The translations under genes and the position numbers were made by a program. From Streptomyces sp. NBC_00078 (GTDB lineage Bacteria > Actinomycetota > Actinomycetes > Streptomycetales > Streptomycetaceae), in NCBI RefSeq assembly GCF_026343335.1, contig NZ_JAPELX010000001.1, positions 1,302,001-1,366,000 on the forward strand: a stretch of 64,000 nt of DNA, read 5' to 3'. Below the pieces are notes generated by a model. The model was not told the origin of the DNA and did not search any database. It worked only from the letters and a program-made list of their open reading frames with translations. The first letter of the stretch is position 1. Every line of letters starts with the position of its first letter. Shown piece by piece: positions 17,477 to 26,043 of this stretch.

Positions 17477-17657
17477 CGCCGTCAGAGGGTCAGGATTCGA
17501 GCGACGGCGAGACTCCGGTGCGGAGCCAGGCACACGAGGCCTCCAGGACGGCAAACCTGGAGGTTTCGCCTGGCACCGATGGGAGGTCGGTTCCGGATGC
17601 CACCCGTGGTTTTAGCGGGCCTGGGCGGCGTCCACGTCCTTGCGAGACGACCCCACC

Positions 17658-19771
17658 GTGACAGACAGCACCCACCAGCCACTCCCCCAGCGACAGCTCA
17701 CCCGCCGCCGCGGCCCCCAGGGCCTCTCCCAACTCCCGTCGGCTGCGGCCGATCTGATCCTGCTCGGCGACCTCACGGGCCGCTATGCAGTGGGCAGTTA
17801 CAGCAGGCTCGGCTCCGACCGCCGGAGCGTGGTCCTGCGCGCGGACCGCCAGGGCGCGGCCGAGCACGGGCACCGGATCACCGCGGCCATCGCCTGCCAC
17901 GTGGCCCGTGCCGGCGGCACCGTCGACCAGCTCACGCAGCTCCTGCTGCACCCCGACCACGAAGGCGGACGGCATACCCGCAGCATCGCGCTGCGCTCCG
18001 GGCAGGCGCGCGCCCTGGACTACATCCGCCGGGTCTGGACCAGCGCTTCCGAGACGATCAGCACCACCATCGCGCTGAGCTCCCGGCACGACGCGTACGA
18101 GGTGCTTGTCGCGTTGCGGGACCGGATCGAGACCACGCCATGGCGCGGGGAGCGGGGTCGGACCGCACTGCGGGTACTGCGGGCGCATCTGAACTTCGCC
18201 GAGATCGCGGGCGGCCCCTTGCACCACGCCAGCGAGCGCCAGACCGCCGAAGAGGCGGGCATCTCACGCACGACCCTGCGGGCCGTCTACGAGACGGTCC
18301 TGAAGCCGGGAGGCTGGCTTCGCCGTCTGCGGGTCGGCCATGGCCAGGAGGGCTCGACCTGGTACCTCAACGCCGGCAGCATCCCCGGTCACAGTGGCCC
18401 GGCTCTGCTGTCTCGTTTCCGGTCCACTCAGTTCCCCCCGACCCGGCACTTGAGGAGTGGACCACCCCTGAGACGGCCACGGCGGCCGACATCGACTCCA
18501 CCGTCCTCGGCCAACTCATGGGCCACGACGCCTTCGCCCACCACGCCCTCGGCAGCGCCGCCCTCATGCTCATCAGCGCCCTGCATGTACGCCCGGACCA
18601 GACGGCCACTGAGCTCGTCGGCACTTCCTCGGTCCCCCGCGCCACCGCCTACCGGACGTTGCAGCGCCTTGCCGACCACGGCCTCGTTCGGCACACCGGG
18701 GAGACCTGGGCCCTCGTGCCACGCGCTCTGGAGGGCTTCGGTATCCGCCTCTCTGACGCGGAGACCGGCCACACACTGGCACAGGGCTGGGACCAGGTTG
18801 CCGAGCAACACGGCACCTGGGGCATCGCGGCCCGGAGGAAGGCCCTGCACACGGCGGAACGGGCGGCCTACCAGCAGGCACTGGACCGGTTTGCGGAGCA
18901 CCGCAGCAGGGCCGTGCAGTTGATGCGCAAGGAGACCTGGACCGGGATCCCGGCCAAGACCAACGGGCAGACCGTCCGCCCGCTGCAGGACGAGGCCACA
19001 CGGGCCTGGAACCTGCACACCGCCCTGTACTACAAGGCCGGCGGGACGCCCTGGCGTATGCAGCGCCATAGCTCCGATTTGGCCACCTGCTACGTCGGGG
19101 TCAGCTTCTACCGCAGCACGAGTGGCAACGAACTGCACACCGCCGTCGCCCAGGTGTTCAACGAACGTGGCGACGGCGTCGTCGTCCGCGGCGGCACCGC
19201 CCAGATCTCCAAGACCGACCGCCAGCCCCACCTGACGGTATCGGACGCACGGCAGTTGCTGCTGGACGCCCTGGCCGAGTACCGCACCACCCACGGCCAC
19301 CAGCCCGCTCGCATCGTCGTACACAAGACCTCGAACTTCACCACCGGCGAGACCGACGGATTCCACGAAGCCGCCGATCTGCGCGAGATCGACCACGTCG
19401 ACCTGCTGTGGATCCAGCGGCGCGGCGCCCCACACCTGTACCGCACCGGACAACTCCCACCACTGCGCGGCACCAGCGTCCAACTCGACGCTCGCTCCCT
19501 GCTCCTGTACACCCGCGGCTCGGTACCGTACTTCCGGACCTACCCCGGCCTGTACGTCCCCCAGCCCCTGCTGATCCGGCCCGCAACGCGCGGCACGGAT
19601 CTACTGACTGCCGGCATGGACATCCTGGCCCTGACCAAGATGAACTGGAACAACGCCCAGCTCGACGAACGCGACCCCCTCACGCTGCGCACCGCCTACC
19701 GAGTCGGCTCCATCCTCAGACACGTCCCCGCCGGAGCCCGCATCGCCACCCGCTACGCCTACTACATGTAG
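17658..19771 (+). pseudogene. frameshifted fusion: plasmid-type winged-helix protein joined to a truncated PIWI domain
   Basis: A GTG at 17658 opens a frame (MTDSTHQPLPQRQL...) with a helix-turn-helix near 18220-18330 (QTAEEAGISRTTLRAVYETV) as in actinomycete plasmid and integrative-element proteins. At the C6 run 18434-18439 the coding potential moves to another frame. One extra C would give a continuous FPPDPALEEW reading. The second part has another winged helix (SSVPRATAYRTLQRLADHG), then changes at about 18915 into a PIWI domain ending RYAYYM. If read through, the product would be about 704 residues. Possible explanations are a real mutation, a sequencing error or a programmed -1 shift; a decayed or chimeric gene is the simplest. 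Confidence 0.7.
18915..19771 (+). other. PIWI domain without N, PAZ and MID; catalytic residues missing
   Basis: About 285 codons match the C-terminal PIWI domain of prokaryotic Argonautes: AVQLMRKETW (end of MID), LQDEATRAWNLHTALYYKAGG, TCYVGVSFYRS, VVHKTSNFTTGE, LPPLRGT, and ALTKMNWNNAQLD with terminal RYAYYM. The first catalytic Asp is replaced in YVGVSF and the third in VHKTSNF, so slicing activity is not expected. The N-terminal lobe and most of MID are replaced by the winged-helix protein. Family recognition is from motif memory and should be confirmed by HMM search. Confidence 0.75.
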
Positions 19772-19971
19772 GCAGGTTGGAAGCCTCAACCAGGTTAGTG
19801 TTCGCTCTCATTGCACCCTGCGGGATGGTGTGAATACGTACAAGGTCGGGGATGCCGGGGCAGGGAGCGATGCCTGGGCCACCGTCCCCGCCGTCCGTAG
19901 CGGACATGCCGCTGCGCTGCCGGGTCAGGAACACGTCCGCTCCGCAGTGCCCTCCGCCCTTCCTGGGCGGC

Positions 19972-20009
19972 GGGATGGGTACTAGCGTCGGTCGAGAACA
20001 CCCCATCCC
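19972..20009. repeat. 8-bp inverted repeat upstream of the copper-protein pseudogene
   Basis: GGGATGGG at 19972-19979 and CCCATCCC at 20002-20009 are perfect inverted arms with a 22-nt spacer, 27 nt before the ATG at 20036. It could be an operator or an mRNA stem. No known copper-operator consensus is evident. Confidence 0.4.
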
Positions 20010-20035
20010 TTCCATCTCGCTTCCTTGGGGTCGTC

Positions 20036-20443
20036 ATGATCCACACACGAGAACTCCTCGACAGCATCTCGTCCGAGAGCTTCCTCGGCAACGACGTCCT
20101 GGCCGCGGCCGTCGACGTACTGGCCGAGTGCGAGACCGCCGTCACCGCGTGCGCCACGGGCATGCTCGCGGAGAAGGACGCGGACACACTGCGGGCGGCC
20201 ATCGACCAGGATCTGGACTGCGCCGACGTCGCCGGCGCGACCCGCCGGATCCTCACCCGGCACAGTGGCCACGATCCGGCGCTCCTCACCGCGCAGGTGG
20301 AGGCCTGTCTCATCGCCTGACAGCACAGCCACGACCTGTGCAGCGGACACGCCCAGCACCATGACCACTGCCGGATCTGCGCCGAAGCCACCGCTCGCGC
20401 CACGGAAGCCTGCCGGAGTGTGCTCAAGGCTGTACGAGGCTGA
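20036..20443 (+). pseudogene. four-helix-bundle copper-binding (Csp/DUF326-like) protein with an in-frame TGA
   Basis: The frame from ATG 20036 encodes 94 residues to a TGA at 20318-20320. It then continues open to 20443 with strongly family-like sequence (HDLCSGHAQHHDHCRICAEA, then CRSVL). The helix pattern with paired Cys/His matches cysteine-rich four-helix copper-storage proteins of about 110-135 residues, and read-through gives 135. The stop sits where homologs carry a Cys (CLIA-x-QHSH), so TGC to TGA is a one-base nonsense change. Selenocysteine is a less likely alternative. It lies at the left edge of the copper region. Confidence 0.65.
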
Positions 20444-20981
20444 CGTCGCGAGCGGTCACTCCCGCGCAGGACGTTGCGGCCAGAGGCAGAGACGTAGGCG
20501 CGCCAGGCGCTGAGAGGGCGGACGATCGTCCATGATCCGTCCGCCCGGCCCGGCGTGGGCTCGGTCGGGAGCACGGCCGTGGCTGCACGCAACCGTTGCG
20601 ACAGGTGACCGTCACCTCCACCGAGTCCAGCCGTGGTGCGGGCCCTTTCGCCCGGCGCGACAGCGAAGGGCGCCACTTCCCCGTGCGCGGGTGCGGGCGC
20701 GTCCTACGCCTGCGGGTCTCTGCCTCGCAGCTGATGTGACGGCGCTCATACCAAATGCCTGGAACTCACTCAGGCCACTCACCGACTCCTGTTGTGGCCG
20801 TTCGCCAGGTCCGCGTCCTGACCGGGAGAGGATCAGGCGCCCGAAAACCGTTGCCGCCGTAGCGGCTTGTGGAGGGCGTCTGCGTAGCACCTCTCCCGTT
20901 CGTTCGTGCCCCCTGCCCGTGTGTCCGGCCCTGAAACTGGTCGGCGGCGCCGTGCGGCGTCCTTGGAGTGGGGGTGGTGCG
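20444..20981. other. 538-nt stretch without a convincing gene
   Basis: Open frames here on both strands have low-complexity Arg/Pro-rich products typical of GC-rich shadow frames. The only notable feature is GGACGATCGTCC at 20521-20532, a perfect 12-bp palindrome. I see no promoter match to the ECF signature and no RNA gene. Confidence 0.5.
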
Positions 20982-21650
20982 GTGGTTGCCGCGAGCGGGC
21001 TGCGCTGGGTTCTGAGTCTGCTGTTCGCCGTGCCCGTCGCGTACGGCGTGTGGAGGCTGGTGCTTCCCGGAACCAGCGCCGGGGAACGCATGGATCACGC
21101 GCTGCACGCGGCCATGGGGGTGCTGATGATCGCGATGGCCTGGCCGTGGGGAACGGACCTGCCGGTCGTTCCCCAGGTGGTGCTCTTCAGCGTGGGCGCT
21201 CTGTGGTTCGTGGCCGCCGCTCCGTTCCGCGCGCGTGGCGGGTCCCGGGGCCGGGTGGTGGTCGCCGCTCTTCCGCACGTCGTGATGATGGGGGCGATGG
21301 CGTGGATGGTGTCGGCGATGGGCTCTTCGGGGACGGCGTCCGACGGTGGAGGTTCGGCCGGGATGCACGACATGGCCGGAATGGACATGTCGGGTGGCTC
21401 GGGTCTCGCCTCCATGAGTCTGACGGGCGCGGGGTCTGTCGCGACGGCGGTGGTGCTCGCGGTCGTCCTCGGTGTGCTGGGACTTGTGTGGCTGACGCGT
21501 GCGCTCGACCGGGCGCGGGGCAGGAGCCTGGAGGGTAGCGGTCCGGAGGGCGACGGGGTGGGGGCGGCGGACGTGGTCAGCGTCCTGGCTCCTGCGTGTC
21601 ATGCGGCGATGGCGCTGGGGATGGCCGTCATGTTCGCCGTGCTCGCGTGA
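20982..21650 (+). CDS. DUF5134-type Met-rich membrane protein
   Basis: A roughly 222-residue integral membrane protein with about six hydrophobic segments (VLSLLFAVPVAYGVWRL, AAMGVLMIAMAWPW, VVLFSVGALWFVAAAPF, HVVMMGAMAWMVSAMG, VVLAVVLGVLGLVWL, and a C-terminal helix). A Met/His-rich loop (GMHDMAGMDMSGG, about residues 126-138) looks like a copper-binding stretch. The GTG at 20982 was chosen because it follows GGAGTGGGGG and starts just before the first membrane helix; upstream in-frame starts cannot be excluded. Function is unknown. Actinomycete DUF5134 genes often lie near copper genes, and the context here is the same. Confidence 0.75.
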   Translation: MVAASGLRWVLSLLFAVPVAYGVWRLVLPGTSAGERMDHALHAAMGVLMIAMAWPWGTDLPVVPQVVLFSVGALWFVAAAPFRARGGSRGRVVVAALPHVVMMGAMAWMVSAMGSSGTASDGGGSAGMHDMAGMDMSGGSGLASMSLTGAGSVATAVVLAVVLGVLGLVWLTRALDRARGRSLEGSGPEGDGVGAADVVSVLAPACHAAMALGMAVMFAVLA

Positions 21651-21780
21651 TGCGGCCGGCTGACCGGAGAAACCTGTCGGTGCGCTGTTTTCCGCGGTTC
21701 CTCGTGGGGAGTTAACGGTCGAGCCGTCGTGTCCCGCGATCGGTGGGCGGGACTGCGGTGAGGGACAGGGGTGAGGTGCC

Positions 21781-22059
21781 GTGGCCGGAATACTCGGCAG
21801 TCAGGTCAGCGGCGCGGACGAGGCGTGGCCCTGGGAGCGGCCGGTCGCTCGTGCAAGCGGGTGGACGGCGGTGAGCGAACCCCTGAGCAAGGTGTGGTCC
21901 CTGTCCGTCCTGGCCACGACGGTGCTCGCCGGAGGCTACGCCTGGCTGGGATTCTTCGTCGGCGATGTGCCTGGGGCGCTGATCGGGGCTGCCGCGGGGC
22001 TGGTGACGAGCGGGGGGCTGCACCTGGCGGTCAACCGGGCCGTGTCGGGTCCGCGTTGA
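21781..22059 (+). CDS. small two-helix membrane protein, hypothetical
   Basis: A 92-residue product from a GTG at 21781 preceded by a GGGTGAGG-like ribosome binding site. Two hydrophobic segments (SVLATTVLAGGYAWLGFFVG and ALIGAAAGLVTSGGLHLAV) are separated by a short loop, after a charged N-terminal half. No family is recognised. It converges with the CopZ gene. The clear membrane pattern and start context support it as real, but short GC-rich frames can mislead. Confidence 0.5.
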   Translation: MAGILGSQVSGADEAWPWERPVARASGWTAVSEPLSKVWSLSVLATTVLAGGYAWLGFFVGDVPGALIGAAAGLVTSGGLHLAVNRAVSGPR

Positions 22060-22185
22060 CGCTCCCGCGTCTCCCACGTCTCCCACGGTCCGGGTCTTCC
22101 GACGCCTACTGGTGAAAGAACTCATTCCGCTCTTGGCCACCGGGGCCGCACAACACCCGGCGGCCGTGAGTAGAACCGGGGTCCG

Positions 22186-22401
22186 TCAGGCCGCGGCCGG
22201 TTCCGTGACCTCGTACCCCGCCTCCACGATCGCCGCGCGCAGCCGCGCGTCGTCGAGTTGTGTGCCGCCGACGGAGACCGACCCCGCCGTGACGTCGACG
22301 TCCACGTCGGTGACACCGGGGACCTGGGAGACCTCCTCGGTGATGCTCGCGGCGCAGTGCTCACAGCTCATGCCGGTGACGAGGTACTGCTTCTGTGCCA
22401 T
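22186..22401 (-). CDS. copZ: copper chaperone, HMA domain
   Basis: A 71-residue ferredoxin-like heavy-metal-associated protein with the metal site GMSCEHC (about residues 10-16). It should carry Cu(I) in the cytoplasm to a P1B ATPase such as the one at 47519. A good AGGAG precedes the ATG. An ECF-type promoter (GGGAACT-16-CGACTCA) lies 89-118 nt upstream, so it probably belongs to the same regulon as the isonitrile cluster. Confidence 0.93.
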   Translation of the reverse strand: MAQKQYLVTGMSCEHCAASITEEVSQVPGVTDVDVDVTAGSVSVGGTQLDDARLRAAIVEAGYEVTEPAAA

Positions 22402-22489
22402 GGCGCAACTCCTGGATGTGGGTGAGGCGTTCGCACGCCTCTTGATACGGATGTACGGGTTCTCTCGTTCATCCGGTGCCGTCCACCAC

Positions 22490-22519
22490 TGAGTCGTGGC
22501 GCCGAGGGGGCGAGTTCCC
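22490..22519 (-). promoter_or_regulatory. ECF-type promoter 1, upstream of copZ
   Basis: Minus-strand -35 GGGAACT (22513-22519), 16-nt spacer, -10 CGACTCA (22490-22496). The -10 differs from the window consensus CGACTAC in its last two bases, making this the weakest of the nine sites. The leader to copZ would be about 80 nt. Confidence 0.5.
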
Positions 22520-22606
22520 GGCTGTGGCGCGTGTCACTCTCCCGGGGCATTACATAGCGGGGCCGGAGCGCAGAGTTTCCCGCCCCGGCCCCCGCCCTGG
22601 GCCCGG

Positions 22607-24064
22607 TCAGCCCGCGGTGGCGGACCCGGCCGTGCGGCGGTTCCGGACGACGCCCACGGTCAGGTCGACGGCGAGGAACACGGCCAGCGGGATACCGAAC
22701 AGCGGAATGATCCAGCCGATCACGGCGACCACGATGATGCCGACGGCGACGGCCCCGGACGGCAGGTTGCGCCAGCCTCCGCGGGCGGGTGGGGTACCGA
22801 GCGCGGCGCGGCGGTCGGAGCGGGTGGGGCGGCGCTGCCACCACATCCGGTAGCCCCAGACGGTCACGCAGATGAGGCCGACGGCGAGGAGGGCCAGGAG
22901 GATCTGGTTGACGAGGCCGAATAGGGTGCCCATGTGGGCGTTGATGCCCCACCGGGTGAGTTTGGCCATCACCGGCCAGTCGGCGAAGGCGACCTTGTCG
23001 GTCACGCGGTCGGTGGCGGCGTCGACGGCGACGCTGTCGCGTCCGACCGGCCAGAGGTTTCGGGTCTGTGTCACGGTCCAGGCGGAGACGGTGTCCGCGG
23101 GTACGGCGATCTCCACCGGGCCGTCGACGCCGTCGGCGCGGGCTGCCTTCAGGACATCGTCTATCGCGGCCGGGTCGACGCTCTTCGGGGCGCCGGAGCC
23201 GATCGTTCCAGTGGTCAGGGTGGTGGCCACGGAGGGGGTGTGGGAGTGGAGCGCGTCCAGCGCCTCGCCGAAGTTGGCGCCGGCGTAGCGGGACCATGTC
23301 AGGCCGGTGGCCGAGAGACCCAGCAGCCCGACGGCGAGCCAGACTCCGGTCGCCGCGTGCCAGCTGCGGGTGCGCCGTACGCCCTGTTTCGCGGCCCGGT
23401 CGGGCAGCAGCAGGCGGCGGGCGGTCCGTTTGCCGTGCCGGCGGCGCCACCACAGGAACAGGCCGCCGAGGACGAGCACCCACAGCCAGCTGGCAGCTAT
23501 CTCCGAGTAGTAGCGGCCTATGGTCCCGAGGTTGAGGTTGCGGTGCAGGGCGTCCAGCCACGTGGTGAGCGGGGTCTCGGCATACCAGGTGGTCAGCTGT
23601 CCCGTCGTCTTGCCGGTGTACGGGTCGACGTAGACGGTGTGGGTCTTCTCCCCGAGTTCGGGCAGGGCGAAGTCCACCTGGGTGGTGTCGTCGCCTCTTC
23701 CCGGACGTACGCCGGTCAGCGTGCCCTTCGGGTGCTCGGCTCGGGCGGCGGCGACCTGATTGGACAACGGCACGGCGCTGCCGCTGGTGCGGGCGACGTG
23801 GAGTTCCTTGCCATAGACAAGCGAGTCGAGCTGGGGGGTGAAGGTGTAGAGCAATCCGGTGACGGCCGCGACGAGCAGGAACGGCGCCACCATGATCCCG
23901 GCGTAGAAGTGCAGCCGCGCCAGCAGCGGGCCAAGCCCCTCCGCCTTGCGCGCGGGCGCGGGCGCGGGCTCCGTCGGCTTCCCGGCCGTCGTGGTGGAGG
24001 TGGCCTCGGTGCCGTCCCCGGCCGGTTCGGGCAGGGCTGGTTCTTCGGAGTCGACGGTCGTCAT
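22607..24064 (-). CDS. PepSY-associated transmembrane protein
   Basis: A 485-residue inner-membrane protein starting MTTVDSEEPALPE; ATG 24064 has a GAGGTGAAG ribosome binding site. Four membrane helices are visible, the first in LHFYAGIMVAPFLLVAAVTGLLYTF (split here as LHFYAGIMVAPF and LLVAAVTGLLYTF), then WLWVLVLGGLFLWWRR, a helix at WLAVGLLGLSATGLTW, and LLALLAVGLICVTVWGYRMWW near the end. Two extracytoplasmic PepSY-like regions lie between. The family is linked to iron or metal uptake and possibly membrane redox functions (PiuB-like). A perfect ECF-type promoter lies upstream, so it is expected to be co-induced with the isonitrile cluster. A role in reducing or releasing extracellular metal is inference. 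Confidence 0.85.
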   Translation of the reverse strand: MTTVDSEEPALPEPAGDGTEATSTTTAGKPTEPAPAPARKAEGLGPLLARLHFYAGIMVAPFLLVAAVTGLLYTFTPQLDSLVYGKELHVARTSGSAVPLSNQVAAARAEHPKGTLTGVRPGRGDDTTQVDFALPELGEKTHTVYVDPYTGKTTGQLTTWYAETPLTTWLDALHRNLNLGTIGRYYSEIAASWLWVLVLGGLFLWWRRRHGKRTARRLLLPDRAAKQGVRRTRSWHAATGVWLAVGLLGLSATGLTWSRYAGANFGEALDALHSHTPSVATTLTTGTIGSGAPKSVDPAAIDDVLKAARADGVDGPVEIAVPADTVSAWTVTQTRNLWPVGRDSVAVDAATDRVTDKVAFADWPVMAKLTRWGINAHMGTLFGLVNQILLALLAVGLICVTVWGYRMWWQRRPTRSDRRAALGTPPARGGWRNLPSGAVAVGIIVVAVIGWIIPLFGIPLAVFLAVDLTVGVVRNRRTAGSATAG

Positions 24065-24185
24065 CTTCACCTCGTGCTGGGTCGGTGGTGCACCGGGCAC
24101 CGGAATCCGTGCAGGACGTTCGGCGCCGGGTCGGTGGATCGCCGTGACGCCGCTCCAGGGGCCCGAATTCAGCCGCTGTCCTGAA

Positions 24186-24215
24186 GTAGTCGGCTGGAAG
24201 GGGCTCCGAGTTCCC
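24186..24215 (-). promoter_or_regulatory. ECF-type promoter 2, upstream of the PepSY membrane protein
   Basis: Minus-strand GGGAACT (24209-24215), 16 nt, CGACTAC (24186-24192), an exact match to the window consensus. The start codon is about 120 nt downstream. Confidence 0.75.
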
Positions 24216-24640
24216 GGGGAATCGCTCGAATTGGCCGAGGCCGGCCGGGGCGGATGAGACGGCGCACGGGTGGGGTCGGAGCGGACGCCGGGCGCTGGGC
24301 GTTCACACGTGGTCGTCGCCAGGACCGCTGCGGTTCCCCGAGGTCGGGGGGACAATCCTCACGTGGGACGGTTCGGCGTCGGCGCTCCCGTGCCCCGTGG
24401 CGCCGTGCCACGATGACTTCACCCGGGCCACGGATGGAATGCGCCTTCCCGAGCGTGGCCCGGCCTCTGTGCCTGCCGACCGCCATGTCGCCCGCCGGCC
24501 GCCGGCCCCCACCGGGGTGGCGGCCAGCGGGCTCAGAAAGCCGTCGGCGACAGCCCGCCGCCCGCTGCGGGCCCGCGTCGCGGGCCGGTGGCACGCGCGG
24601 CTTCGGGCGCGGGTCGGTCGTCACCTCGCGGGCCCACTGG

Positions 24641-24673
24641 CCCGGACTCCCGCCCCGGGTACGGGAGTCCGGG
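24641..24673 (-). terminator. perfect 12-bp hairpin after the copC-like gene
   Basis: CCCGGACTCCCG at 24641-24652 pairs with CGGGAGTCCGGG at 24662-24673 over a 9-nt loop, 8 nt beyond the copC-like stop on the minus strand. It is a likely rho-independent-type terminator for the sodC-copC unit. Confidence 0.7.
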
Positions 24674-24680
24674 CATCAGG

Positions 24681-25268
24681 TCACTCGCCGGCGCCCCCTT
24701 CCGGGGTTCTGCGGCGCCTCAGTGTGCGGACGGCGAGGAATCCGCCGCCCGCCGCCACGGCGGCGACCCCGGCGAGGGCCGCGGTCGCCGTGGTGGAGCC
24801 GAGGCCCAGGACGGAGTCCGAGCCCTCCGTCTCCGGGGCGGGCAGGCTCAGGGCCGCGCACGCCGCTGGGGTGCCGGCCGGCTTTTTGCCGTCGGCGGCC
24901 TCGAACTGGTAGGCGTTGGTCTGGGCGTCCCCGTCCCCCGCGGTGATCGAGTAGGTGAGGGTGATGACGCCCTTCGGCAGCGGTGAGACGGCGGCGCAGG
25001 CCGTGGTCGTGTCGGTGACGACCGGCTCTCCGACCGGGATCTCCTTGCCGTCCGGTCCGATCATCCTGATCTTCGGCGCGATGCCGGAGGTCAGGTTGGC
25101 GAACGTCAGGCGGACCACGTCGGTCCCGGCCCCGACCGTGGCCCCGGGAGCCGGTGCGGCGTCCTTGAGCGCGGTGTGGGCGTACGCGGGCGCGTTCACC
25201 AGGATCAGCAGCACGCCCGCACACACGGTGGATCCGGCCGTCGCCGTCAGAAGTCGAAGTCGGCGCAT
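24681..25268 (-). CDS. CopC-domain copper resistance protein with C-terminal membrane anchor
   Basis: A 195-residue secreted protein. The signal peptide ends at AYA and the mature protein starts HTALKDAAPAPGATV, placing the His1 copper ligand at the very N terminus as in CopC/YobA proteins. The beta-sandwich spans about residues 30-125 and a membrane helix (ATAALAGVAAVAAGGGFLAV) plus Arg-rich tail anchors it. It overlaps the SodC-like gene by 22 nt, so the two are coupled. It probably binds Cu(II) at the outer membrane face. Confidence 0.88.
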   Translation of the reverse strand: MRRLRLLTATAGSTVCAGVLLILVNAPAYAHTALKDAAPAPGATVGAGTDVVRLTFANLTSGIAPKIRMIGPDGKEIPVGEPVVTDTTTACAAVSPLPKGVITLTYSITAGDGDAQTNAYQFEAADGKKPAGTPAACAALSLPAPETEGSDSVLGLGSTTATAALAGVAAVAAGGGFLAVRTLRRRRTPEGGAGE

Positions 25269-25900
25269 GCGATCCGGTTGTCCTGTGCCTCGTTGGGGTG
25301 GACCACGACCGCGACCGCGTCCTTGCCGGTCTTGCGGGAGTTGGTCACCGTCGTCATGCCCATACCGGACTTGTCGGCGGTGAACATCAGGTGGATCTCG
25401 TTCGGGGGCGTGGTCGCACCGCCCTTGTCGAACTGGAAGTGGGAGCCGCCGTTGTCGTCCGCGCAGTGCTGGGCGTGCAGGTGGGCCATGTAGACATGAC
25501 CGGGCTTGAGTCCGGTGAGAGAGACGGTGACAGTGGTGCCCTTGGAGCCCTGGGCCAGCCATGCGGTGCCCTTGACGTCGTTCATGCCCGGGGGCCGGGT
25601 GTCGAGCAGCGTGAAGGTGCCCTTCACCACGGTCGCGCCGGACAACTTGTAGGCGGGAGTGGCGGACGGGTCGCCCATCATCTTGTCGGACATGCCGTCC
25701 ATGCCGTGGGCGGAGGACGAGGCGGATGCCCCGCTGTGGGCGGAGGCATGCCCGGCCGAGTCGCCTCCGCAGCCGGTGAGCAGGACCGTCAAGGTGGTCG
25801 CGAGGAGGGCGCCCAGGGCCAACCGGACGGTTCGGCGTGCGGGTTGAGGTGCCGGCGGGTGGTCCGTGGCGGACGGGTGGACGGAGGTGACGTCGTACAT
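25247..25900 (-). CDS. SodC-like (Cu,Zn superoxide dismutase family) lipoprotein
   Basis: A 217-residue lipoprotein with a signal peptide and lipobox LTGC (about residues 41-44) followed by a Ser/His/Met-rich linker (HGMDGMSDKMMGD). The C-terminal domain resembles Cu,Zn-SOD: HVYMAHLHAQHCADDNGGSHF, NEIHLMF, and a final VVVHPNEAQDN. His ligands are present, but spacing and the missing standard GGHxNP motif make true dismutase activity uncertain. ATG 25900 is chosen as the nearest start before the signal peptide. It shares an operon with the CopC-like gene. Confidence 0.78.
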   Translation of the reverse strand: MYDVTSVHPSATDHPPAPQPARRTVRLALGALLATTLTVLLTGCGGDSAGHASAHSGASASSSAHGMDGMSDKMMGDPSATPAYKLSGATVVKGTFTLLDTRPPGMNDVKGTAWLAQGSKGTTVTVSLTGLKPGHVYMAHLHAQHCADDNGGSHFQFDKGGATTPPNEIHLMFTADKSGMGMTTVTNSRKTGKDAVAVVVHPNEAQDNRIACADFDF

Positions 25901-26043
25901 GGGAATCCCGATCGATGCAGGGCACCGCACGCCGCCGCCCGCAGGCGGACGGGTGCGTGCCAGGGCCGAGGTGGACGAACACACGGAGCGCACGACAGCA
26001 GCGCGTGCGGACCGCCCTGTCCGCCCCGGCGGACCGGAGAGAT

